Source: Mytilus edulis (taxonomy: Eukaryota; Mollusca; Bivalvia; Mytilida; Mytilidae). Taken from it: a stretch of 64,000 bases of DNA. The translations under genes were made by a program, and so were the position numbers. The stretch lies in assembly GCF_963676685.1 (NCBI RefSeq), contig NC_092355.1, positions 78,397,176 through 78,461,175 of the forward strand. The letters are read 5' to 3'. Shown here one piece after another: positions 35,870 to 47,800 of the stretch. Each line of letters starts with the position of its first letter. Position 1 is the first letter of the stretch. The notes under the pieces are model-generated. The model was given only the letters and a program-made list of their open reading frames with translations, made no database searches and was not told where the DNA came from.

Positions 35870-38800
35870 GTAAGATTTACTTAATAGTCTCCTTGCCACT
35901 TGTTGTTTTGTTCCCCATTATTGTACAATTAGTTTTAGCCGCTATAATGGAGGATTGGAATGAGGTAAGATTTACTTAATAGTCTCCTTGTCATGTGTAG
36001 TTTTGTTCCCCATTATTGTACAATTGGATACAAGTATGTGATAACTTGAGATACAAACTAGTAGAATTCTAAGTGAACTACCAAACTACTTATTCCAAAA
36101 ACAAAAAAAATACAAAACTGGGACAAAGCAAGGTGCACTCGAAAACATTTGACACTTTTACTCATTACACGGGTGACACAAAAAGGATTTGAATCAGTAT
36201 TCAGTAACTGAACAAAACAAACAAAAATGCAGTTTAAAAAATTAAGCGAATATTTTTCAAGTATGAATGTACATGATGTATGAGGGGGTGGACAACCTCT
36301 GAAGGAGGTGGGAGGTGGGAGGCGGTACTGTAGGTTGGAGAGAAAAAGAAGATTCTAAAAGTTGGTGGTGGGAAATAGTGTATTAATTATGTAGTACCTT
36401 CAGAATCCTTGTTTACTATGTCAAATATGTAACTCTAAGTAGGTCTGTAGGGTTATTTGAAAAAAATATTGGGACAATTTTTCTAAATAAAAAAAATAAA
36501 AATACAGAAGTTATTTCCCCTTGTCATTGTTAAGTTTATATGAGTTGAATAAGACCAATCTATTTTATGGTATAAAGAGCTAACTGATCGATACAACACA
36601 CTTTTTTAAAAGGACAAAAGTAGGGGCAATTAAAGGACTAAGTGAATGAAACACAACTACATGTCTTCAAAAGGCAATTAAAGGACTTAGTGAATGAAAA
36701 ACACAACTACATGTCTTAAAAAGGACAAAAGTAGGGGCAACTAAAGGACTAAGTGTATAACATGTCTTAAAAAGGACAAACGTGAAAGTCCAGAAAATAC
36801 TACAAGAAAGAAAATTCAAGGATATGCCAAATCTACTCTAGTCCATGATTTTATAAAAAAAATATTTTTTTGAAGGTTAACAATTTTGTCGAGCCTGCGA
36901 CTGAAGTCCTGAAGTCACAGAAAGCTCGACATAGGGATAGTGATCCGATGGCTGCTAACGTCTTCAAAGCTTCATATTTTAGAAGGTTGAAGATCTGGAT
37001 GCTTCATACTTTGTTACAGATGCCTCATGTTATGAAGTTTCCGTCAGTCACATGTACAATGTCCTTGACCTCATTTCCATGGTTCAGTGACTACTTGAAA
37101 ACAATATTTTTTGTAATGTTAAATTCTCTCTTATTATAAGTAATAGGATTACTTTATTTGGTATGTGTTCCTTTGCAAGGTCTTCATGCCCGTTAGACAC
37201 TTTTCACTTGACCTCGACCTCATTTCATGAATCAGTGAACAAGGTTAAGTTTTGGTGGTCAGGTCCATATTTCAGATACTATAAGCAATAGATCTAGTAT
37301 ATTCAGGTATGGAAGGACTATAAAGTGTATATGTCCAACTGGCAGGTGTCATCTGACCTTGAACTCATTTTCATGGTTCAGTGGTTACAGTAAGGTTTTT
37401 GTGTTTTGGTCTATTTTTCTTATACTGTATGCAATAGGTCTACCATATGTAGTGTATGGAATGATTGTAAGGTGTACATGTCTAGCTGGCAGGTGTCATC
37501 TGACCATGACCGCACTTTCATGGTTCAGTGGTCAAAGTTCAGTTTTTGAGTTTTGGTCTTTTTATTTAATACTTTATGCAATATGTCAACTTTATTTGTT
37601 GTATGGAAATATTTCATGATTTAAATGTCAATCGCACAGGTTTTATTTGACCTTGACCTCATTTTCACAGTTCATTGCTCAGTGTTAAGTTTTTGTGTTT
37701 TGGTCTGGTTTTCTTACACTATAACCAATAGGTCAACTATATCTGTTGTTTGGAAGAATTGTTAGCTGTACATGCCTTGACCTCATTTTCATGGTTCATT
37801 GGTCAATGTTTAGTTTTCTTGGTTAATGTTAAGTTTATGTGACAGTTGTGATAAAGCTTTTTATTTAGGACTATCAACATAATATCAATGATTAGTAAAG
37901 AAGGCGAGACATTTCAGTGTGTGCACTCTTGGTGTTTTTCTTGATAATATAAAATGCATAAATCCCTACAATTTTATGCTATTTAAAGAATTCCTCTCTG
38001 TCTGTTATTTGAAGGAAGGATACTACTGATTTATGTAGTCATTGCTAAACAGAAGAAAACATAATTATTACCAAATTTAACAGTAAGGACATTCATTACA
38101 ATATATTTTTATTACGGTTTACTTACAGAAACTTACTACAGCTGCTGGGAATAGAGATATAGAAGCCTTAAAATTAAGCCTACAGAATGGTGCAGACATT
38201 GATTATCAAGATGTAAGTAAAATAGTCACATTCAAAACTACCTTATTTTAATAATTCATAGAAAAATCATTTGAAGATACAGCCTTTTATGGTACATGTA
38301 CAAAAAAGACACAAAACTACATGTTACTTAAAATTAAAGCACAGTGAAACAGTGAAAACTATAAAAAACTTCAAAATGTTGAATATTGTACATAAACACA
38401 CGACAACAATTTACTTTAGAACTATAATAACAGAAATATAAAAAATATAAAAACAAGTTGCTTCAGAACATAACAGATTGTACATAAGCAGTATAAAACA
38501 AACAAAGTTCTAAAAATTACTTCAGAACAGAACAAATTGTACACAAGCAGTATTAAACACTCAACTACAAGTTACTTCAGAACAGAACAAATTGTACATA
38601 AGAAATATAAAACACACAACTACAAATCACTTCAGAACATAACAGATTGTACATTAGCATAATAAAACACAAAACTACGAGTTACTACAGAACATAACAG
38701 ATTGTACATTAGCGGTATAAAACACATAACAAGTTACTTCAGAACATAACAGATTGTACATAAGCAGTTTAAAACACTCAACCACAGGTTACTTCAGAAC

Positions 38801-41800
38801 ATAACAGATTGTACATCAGCAGTATAAAATCAGAACATAACAGATTGTACACAATCAGCAGTATAAAACACACAGCTACAAGCTACTTGAGAACATAACA
38901 GATTGTATAAATAAGCAGTATAAAACACACAACTGCAAGTTACTTCAGAACATAACAGATTGTACACAAGCAGTATAAAACATACAAATACAAGATACTT
39001 CAGAACATAACATTGTACACAAGCAGTATAAAACATAAAACTACATGTTACTTCAGAACATAACAGATTATACACAAACAGTATAAAACACATAACTACA
39101 AGTTTCTTCAGAACATAACAGATTGTACACCAGCAGTATAAAACACACACCTACATGTTACTCCAGAACATAACAGATTGTACATAAGCAGTATAAAACA
39201 CATAACTACAAGTTACTTCTGAAATAATATAATAATATTTATCGCTATTTTGTGCATTTTTCCTTTGATATTTTTTTGTGATAATTTTCATATCATGCTA
39301 CTCGCTTGAGATGGAAAAGTATTGCTAGAAACTAAGGAGCGTGGCGTTGCTAATGAAATTGACATGAAATTGACAACGTCGTCATAGGTAAAATAGCGAT
39401 AAACAGATTATCATTGGTCATCTCAACTCGATTGCTTTTCTCGCTTTCGCCGTGACTGGCTCAAGCGAGAAAATTAATCTTGTTGAGATAACCAACGATA
39501 ATCTATAAATCTGTATGGAAACTGATACTTATATCATTATACTGAATTCGATATTAAATCAAAATCTGTTTTTAATTTAACAGTTTTAATGAGAGAAAAA
39601 AAATGCATAAAGGTTTTTTTTTTTCTCTCGTTAATTGTTTTTGTTTGTTTTGAATTATAGTTGATAAAGTTCTTTACAAGACCATTTTTTACACCAAGGT
39701 TTAACAGCGGAAGTAAAACAAATATCACACATGTATGTTATTGCTCACTTTGACCACATTCCTTAATATATACAAAATTATATTGTTTATTAGACAAGAA
39801 TCATATAAAGTGGGGTCTCATTTTGTTTGTCTCCTTGTACTAAATCAGGAAATGTAACTATTTTTCATATTTCTTTGAAAAAGTTACTTTTTAAAAAATT
39901 GATCATTATTCTGAATCATGTTAATCAGACAGATTTAATCATTATATTAACAAATACTTGTTAGAATTATATAAAGTGAGATGTCATTTTACTCAGAGAA
40001 TTTTAATGAATCCATTAATATAAATATTTTATTCATTTCTTAAAAAAAAAAATTAACTTGACAGTTGAATAATGAATCTACACTTAAATCCTGTTGTTAA
40101 TTAGACAGTTAAACGAACAAATATTTGTAATAATTATATAAAGTGGGGTCTCATTTTACTTGTTTTGTTCTACTGAATCCATTGATATAACTATTTCACA
40201 CATTTCTTGAAAAAAATATTTTTTTAAGATATCAGGTTTAATGGAAGTTTTGACATTTCACAACAAAACATGTTTATTTATTGTTTATATACAATATAAA
40301 TACAAGTGTGACTGGTCATGTTATTCAGTTTTTACCACTGATTCATGTGATATATATTTTGTTTATATTTATTACACAACATTGTCCAGTTTATCAGACA
40401 AGTTTTGATGTCAGTTGTATTATTCCAGTGGCATGGAAAGACAGCATTAATGAGGGCTGCCTGGGTAACACACCTGGAGATCTGTAAACTCCTCATTGAT
40501 AGAAGATGTAAGATCGACATCACAAATGTATGTTATCTACTTAGTCTGATCACATCACTATTAATCTACACTAAATCATGTTGTTAATTAGACGGGTTTA
40601 ATGAACAAATATGTGTAAGAATCATATAAAGTGGGGTCTCATTTTACTCGTTTTATTGTACTGAATTAGAAAATATAACTCCTTTTCATGTTTCTTTAAA
40701 AAGATATTTTATCAAAATGAATAGTTATACTGAATCTACACAAAATCATATTGTTAATTAGACAGTTTTAATGAACAAATATTTGTAAGAATCATATAAA
40801 GTGGGGTCTCATTTTGTTAGTTTTGTTCTACTGAATCCTTTGATATAATTATTTTACACATTTCTTGAAAAAAATATTTTTTTAAGATATCAGGTTTAAT
40901 GGAAGTTTTGACATTTCACAACAAAACATGTTTATTTTTTGTTTATATACAATATAAATACAAGTGTGACTGGTCATTTTATTCAGTTTTGACCACTGAT
41001 TCATGTGATATATATTTTGTTTATATTAATTACACAACATTGTCCAGTTTATGAGACAAGTTTTGATGTCAGTTGTATTATTCCAGGAGTTAGGACGGAC
41101 AGCATTAATGTTGGCTGCCGGTAGAGGACACCTGGAGATCTGTAGACTCCTCATTGATACAGAATGTAAGATCGACATCACAGATGTATGTTATCTACTT
41201 AGTCTGATCACATTACTATTAATCTACACTAAATCCTGTTGTTAATTAGACAGGTTTAATGAACAAATATTTGTAAGAATCATATAAAGTGGGGTCTCAT
41301 TTTACTCCTATTATTGTTCTGAATTAGAAAATATTACTACTTTTCATGTTCCTAAAAAAAGATATTTTATTAAAATGAACAATTATACTGAATCTACATT
41401 AATTCCTGTTGTTAATTAGACAGTTTTAATGAACAAATATTTGTAAGAATCATATAAAGTGGGGTTTCATTTTACTTGTTTTGTTCTACTGAATCCATTG
41501 ATATAATTATTTTACACATTTCTTGAAAAAAAAAATTTTTTAAGATATCAGATTTAATGGAAGTTTTGACATTTCGCAACAAAACATGTTTATTTGTTGT
41601 TTATATACAATATAAATACAAGTGTGACTGGTCATTTTATTCAGTTTTGACCACTGATTCATGTGATATATATTTTGTTTATATTTATTACACAACATTG
41701 TCCAGTTTATCAGACTAGTTTTGATGTCATTTGTATTATTCCAGGGTAGTGGATGGACAGCATTAATGTGGGCTGTCAGGTGGGGAGGACACCTGGAGAT

Positions 41801-44800
41801 CTGTAGACTCCTCATTGATAGAGGATGTAAGATCGACACCACAAATGTATGTTATCTGGGGTCTCATTTTAATCATATTATTGTTCTGAATCAGAAAATA
41901 TTACTCCTTTTCATGTTTCTTGAATTTAATTTTTTTTTTATTAAAATGAATGACTATACTGAATCTACACTAATTCTTGTTGTTAATCAGACAGTTTTAA
42001 CGAAACAAATATTTGTAAGAATCATATAAAGTGGGGTCTCATTTTGCTTGTTTTGTTCTACTGAATCCATTGATATAATTATTTTACACATTTCTTGAAA
42101 AAAATATTTTTTTAAGATATCAGGTTTATCAGACAAGTTTTAATGTCAGTTGTAGGATATGTTGTATATTATTGATATTGATTACAAAGTATTGTCCATT
42201 ATAATTACATGTTATTTGGTTATATTATAGAGAGATGGATACACAGCTTTACATTGGGCTGCTGGGGAGGGACATCTACAAATCACAAGATGTCTGGTAG
42301 AACAAGGAGGTGCCAGTCCCTTGGTTACAACACATAAGGTAATATTTTATAGTATATGACCTGTGTTTAACTATTAAGTAATGCATCACTAAAATGATGT
42401 ATAATATAAGTTTGGTCAAATGGATTCTTTTTGAAGGCAATAGATCATTCAAATTTAACTTTAAGATATGAAAAAGTTTTATGGAGGTGTGGACAGTGTA
42501 TACAGATATAGGAGGGTGTAGATGGGGTATACAGATATAGGAGGGTTTGGATTGGGTATACAGACATAGGAGGTTGTGGATAGGGTATACAGAGATAGGA
42601 GGGTGTGGATAGGGTATACATATATAGGAGGATGTGCATGGGATATACAGACATAGGAGGGTGTGGATAGGGTATACAGATATAGGAGGGTGTGGATGGG
42701 GTATACAGATATAGGAGGGTGCTGATGGGGTATACAGATATAGGAGGGTGTTGATGGGGTATACAGATATAGGAGGGTGTGGATGGGGTATACAGATATA
42801 GGAGGGTGTTGGTGGGGTATACAGATATTGGAGGGTGTGAATGGGTACACTAATATAGGAGGATGTGGATAGGGTATACAGACATAGAAGGGTGTGGATG
42901 GGGTATACAGATATAGGAGGGTGTTGTTGGGTATACAGATATAGGAGGTTGTGGATGGGGTATACAGATATAGGAGGGTGTGGATGGGGTATACAGATAT
43001 CGGAGGGTATAGATGGGGTATACAGATATAGGAGGGTATAGATGGCGTATACAGATATAGGAGGGTGTTGATGCGGTATACAGATATAGGAGAGTGTGAA
43101 TGGGTACACTAATATAGGAGGATGTGGATAGGGTATACAGACATAGGAGGGTGTGTATGGGGTATACAGATATAGGAGGGTGTTGTTGGGTAAACAGATA
43201 TAGGAGGTTGTGTATGGGGTATACATATATAAGAGGGTGCTGTTGGGTATACAGATATAGAAGGGTGTGGATGGGGTATACATATATAGGAATATGTGGA
43301 TGGGGTATACAGATATAGGAGGGTATGGATGGGGTATACAGATATAGGAGAGTGTGAATGGGTACACTAATATAGGAGGATGTGCATGGGATATACAGAC
43401 ATAGGAGGGTATGGATAGGTATAAAAATATAGGAGGGTGTAGATGGGGTATACAGATATAGGAGGGTATGGATAGGTATACAAATATAGGAGGGTGTAGA
43501 TGGGGTAAACATATATAGGAAGGTGTGGATGGGGTATACAGACATAGGAGGGTGTGGATAGGGTATACAGATATAGAAGGGTTTAGATTGGGTATACAGA
43601 TATAGGAGTGTGTGGATGGGGTATACAGATATAGGAGGGTGCTGATGGGTATACAGATATGGGAGGGTGTGGATAGGGTATACATATATAGTATGGTGTG
43701 GATGGGGTATACAGATATAGTAGGGTGTTGTGTTTGTTTACAGATATAGGAGGGTATGGTTGGGAATATTCAGATATAGATGGGTGTCGATAGGGTATAC
43801 AGATATAGGAGGGTGTGGATAGGGTATACAGATATAGGAGGGTATGGTTGGATATATACAGATATAGGAGGGATTGGAGGGGGTATACAGATATAGGATG
43901 GTGTGGTGTTGGTATACAGATATAGGAGGATGTTTTGTTGGTATACAGATATAGGAGGGTATACAGATATAGGAGGGTGTGGGTGGGGTATACAGATATA
44001 GGAGGGTTTGTTGTGGGTATATACAGATGGGGCAATATGCGCAATTGTTATTCCATAGGCCGTAATGGTAACGTTTTCTTCTGTTGCTCAGCCCATATCG
44101 TAAACTTGTATATGTATGATGGCTTGTTTCGAAGCTGAGACATTTTTACATATGTGGTTAAATTTTCGGGGTACGAAGTGTGATTCATTTTTCCGTAATT
44201 TAGCAAACCCCGAGTATCCTTTTGCGATGTCGCTCCTCGTGGTAAAAAATCCCAATTTTAACACAATAAGTTCTTTGAAATTTTAATACTTTGAACACAT
44301 TTCATAGCTCCATGGTTTTTACACATTTATTCTGTGTTCCCTTATTTTCTAAATTAACACTAATGGTTCAGCTCAGTTATTTGTTTATCATAGAAATGTG
44401 TCAAATATCACTACACAGAGATTTTTTGTTTACACGTGACTTTTGTGTTCCTCATTTCAAGGCGCATTAGGGGTATTGTCCCATATTGAAATCCATAGTT
44501 CTGATTTTTCCAAATATTTTTAGGTGATCTTCATCGGTATGACATTCTGAATAAATCTGTGTATTTTTGTCCATTTCTGAAAAAAATAAAGTCATTTCAG
44601 CACTATATGGCAATGACACTTTTATCGCTATATTCATTTATTTTTAATACAACGTGCATGTATAATTAATTTCTTCCAGTATACCTTTACTAGTCAAAAC
44701 AAGGACAAAACTTCTGATGATAACCTTAAATAACAATACACAGACCCTATTAAAGCATTCTATAACATTTTCTTGTGTCTTAAAGTGCATTTTGACAGAG

Positions 44801-47800
44801 AAATTATGCAAAAATGTAGATTTCATAAAAAAAACCCAGCAAAATAACTATTCTTACTAGTGGACATCTGGTATATAATACTGTGGAAACCCCTCAAAAC
44901 TACTGGGAAAGTCATTCTTATCATGTAATTAGAGTGCAATGAAGTGCAAATTTTCAAAACTTGTCCATTCACATAATTCTATTTGAGAAAAAAAGGCTTT
45001 TTACATGTATTTCAGTGAAAACCCTTTATCAGTGAGAAATCCACATGAGGTATTAAAGGAAACATTGTGACATCACACGTATTATGGCGTCATTAAATAA
45101 TGACAGATCAAAATAGTGCTAAATAGAGTTTGTAGTGTTACATGAGAATCAGTTGACGCAAGATTTAACTCGAAATGTTGAGTCGAAAAGACCAGTAACC
45201 AAGCCTTTTCATTTAATAGCAAGACCATAGCAACAGTTTTCATATAAGCATATTTTTAACATACCGACTGTAATTTCACTTGCACAAATACCATAAATAA
45301 ATAATTTAGAGCTTACCTAATAAATCAAAATGCTTACCAGTTATTCAGGACTTTTTAAAACCTTTAGTTTGTCATCTCATATTTAAAAGTAATGATATGT
45401 CTGGAACTGAAATAAGACAAAAACAATTAACTCAAACTGTGTTATCATTTAATTTAAATACATAAGTATTATTGAGAGAGAAAAATCTAATTCTTGAAAA
45501 TTTTATCACAAAGAAAGAAAAATGCTTCTCCCTTGTGGCTTAGCCACCTTCATTTAAACTGTTTATATTAGAAGCAATGAGTAGTAGCTAACTAGCTTAA
45601 TACATGTAGTTGAATAGCAATATTGTGTTCAAGAAGGTTTGACCCTCCCCCTTTTTCACTGAGAAATGACAATATCTTGTGTTTTGCTCGTGTGCATTAA
45701 CAATAGTAATTCGTGATTTTCTTAATACATGTACATGTTTTTTTCTGTTTATTTGCATATGATATCTACTGACCAGGGTCAAATCATTGGATAAAAGCAC
45801 ATGTATGATGTATCTCACTTTACTCGTGTGAAGTGTGTTATCTCCCTTGATTATAAGCTATTCCTGTAGACTAGAGTGATAATTGCATAACAAAGACTAT
45901 ATTGTGTCATGTTTACTTACAATTTATTTATATTACATGTAAGTTTTTTCTTGCCTTTTTCAATTGAATAAACAATTCATTTCGGATCTCTCGGGGGTAA
46001 ACAAAGTTATGACTGTGCCTAAAAAAAGTGTTCAGCCCCGTGCCAGTAATGCATTTAAAAGTGAAAATTTTATTGAATTTTTGCTGTTCTTTATCAATAA
46101 TATTTATCTGAAATCATTTATGATAACTAGGTATAAATAAAAAACTACTAACCATCATTTTAACAATTTTCTGTGGTGTACAAGGTGAAATTAGCTTAAG
46201 ACATCTCTGGATCCTGTCTCACAAGATGGGGCAATATGCGCAATTGTTATTCCATAGGCCGTAATGGTAACGTTTTCTTCTGTTGCTCAGCCCATATCGT
46301 AAACTTGTATATGTATGATGGCTTGTTTCGAAGCTGAGACATTTTTACATATGTGGTTAAATTTTCGGGGTACGAAGTGTGATTCATTTTTCCGTAATTT
46401 AGCAAACCCCGAGTATCCTTTTGCGATGTCGCTCCTCATGGTAAAAAATCCCAATTTTAACACAATAAGTTCTTTGAAATTTTAATACTTTGAACACATT
46501 TCATAGCTCCATGGTTTTTACACATTTATTCTGTGTTCCCGTATTTTCTAAATTAACACTAATGGTTCAGCTCAGTTATTTGTTTATCATAGAAATGTGT
46601 CAAATATCACTACACAGAGATTTTTTGTTTACACGTGACTTTTGTGTTCCTCATTTCAAGGCGCATTAGGGGTATTGTCCCAGATATAGGAGGGTATGGT
46701 TAGGTATATACAGATATAGGAGGGTGTGGGTGGGGTATACAGTTATAGGAGGGTTTGTTGTGGGTATTCAGATATAGGAGGGTGTGGTTTGGTATATACA
46801 GATATAGGAGGGTGTGGGTGGGGTATTCAGATATAGGAGAGTGTGGTGTGGGTATACAGATATAGGAGGGTGTGGTGTGAGTTTACAGATATATGAGGCT
46901 GTGGAGGGTTCTAGAGATATAGGCAAACAATTAATGAATAGAAAATAATTGGATGCAATAATATAAAGAATAGTGAATAATATCTATCAATAATGTGTCC
47001 AAAAAATGTAAGAAGATAGTTAAGGAAGAAATCCCCCCCAAATCCCACACCCCTTATGTAGATAAGAATGCATTTATCATTCTTTAAACTGCAAAGAAAT
47101 AAAGAAGACCAAATGGGGACAGAAGGAGCATTTATTCATATCCTTTAAAAAAAAAAGAGTTAAAAGCCTTTTTGAAGTCTTCAGAAAATTTTGAACAATA
47201 ATCTGAATGTTGTCTGAAGAGATTTATTTAATGAACTAAAATGATATGGTTAGCATATGTAAAAATAAAATAAAACACTCAGCTGCTACTGGTCTTACTA
47301 ATTGTCAGATATGTGTTACAAAAGTCTTTGAAATTAAGACATGAAAGTAATATAAAGATTTGTCTGTATTTCAGGGTGAGACTCCATATGATCTAGCAGC
47401 AACATGGAAAAGGGGACAGTATAAAGAAGTGATGGACTACTTACAGGTACATATGGTGTTGAATTACATATGCTTACATTGAATCAATTAGAAAATAAGT
47501 TACAAAAGATAAAGAAATATAAAACTCAGAAATCAAATATTACAAAACCAAAATACTTCAGGAGAAAATTCTCTTAAAAAAATAAATATTCTTTATTGTC
47601 TTGAACAAACAATTTTAAATTCTAATTCAATTTATTTATTATCACGATTTTGATTGGATAATATTATTTATCGTCCTTCCCTACGCCTATACATGTATCA
47701 CCCTGCTCTGTCACTCAGTAATTCTCTTATCAAGACTTCAAAACGAGACCAGGCATTATCAGCGACGTCACAATGTGAGAGGAGAAGTTATCAGCGACGT

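Larger units (their letters stand above)
35841..36028 (+). repeat. 95-bp tandem duplication carrying the start exon
   Basis: A 95-bp segment (TTTTAG acceptor, CTATAATGGAGGATTGGAAT, donor, then ACTTAATAGTCTCCTTG and CCCCATTATTGTACAATT) is present twice, at about 35841-35933 and 35934-36028. Both copies keep an acceptor, an ATG in good context (ATAATGG) and a GTAAGATTT donor. Confidence 0.85.
39733..42230. repeat. 658-bp tandem exon-intron duplication
   Basis: The ankyrin exons at 40429, 41087 and 41745 are exactly 658 bases apart, and the two full introns between them are both 559 bases. Introns share AGAATCATATAAAGTGGGGT (twice per intron), AAGATATCAGGTTTAATGGA, TGTCCAGTTTAT and TTGTATTATTCCAG. 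The upstream intron (39733-40428) and the shortened downstream one (41847-42230) contain the same blocks, so the family once had at least four units. Confidence 0.9.
44029..46681. mobile_element. LTR-like non-autonomous element inserted in the minisatellite
   Basis: Two 454-bp direct repeats (44029-44482 and 46228-46681) bound a 1.7 kb interior with no recognisable gag, polymerase or other open frame. The insertion is flanked by a 4-bp duplication AGAT (44025-44028 and 46682-46685) of the minisatellite sequence CAGATATAGG. The repeats begin GGGGCAATA and end TATTGTCCC, a short inverted terminus, rather than the TG...CA of most LTRs. I noticed only about two base differences between the direct repeats, so the insertion is recent. 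A large-retrotransposon-derivative or TRIM-like element is the simplest reading. Two copies of a transposable repeat flanking unique DNA and moving together is the alternative. Confidence 0.7.

Noticed and set aside
38830-39150. 106-codon minus frame with Cys/Leu/Tyr repeats
   Set aside because: It is generated by the ~54-bp tandem array at 38440-39225.
42276-43685. 469-codon minus-strand open frame rich in Tyr, Pro, Ile and Ser
   Set aside because: It lies on the 29-bp minisatellite. The unit lacks stops in most copies and rotates through all frames, and there is no start or splice context.
44483-46227. Search for gag-pol or transposase in the LTR-like element interior
   Set aside because: Only short frames (for example 60 and 73 codons on the minus strand) are present, without protease, reverse-transcriptase or integrase motifs.
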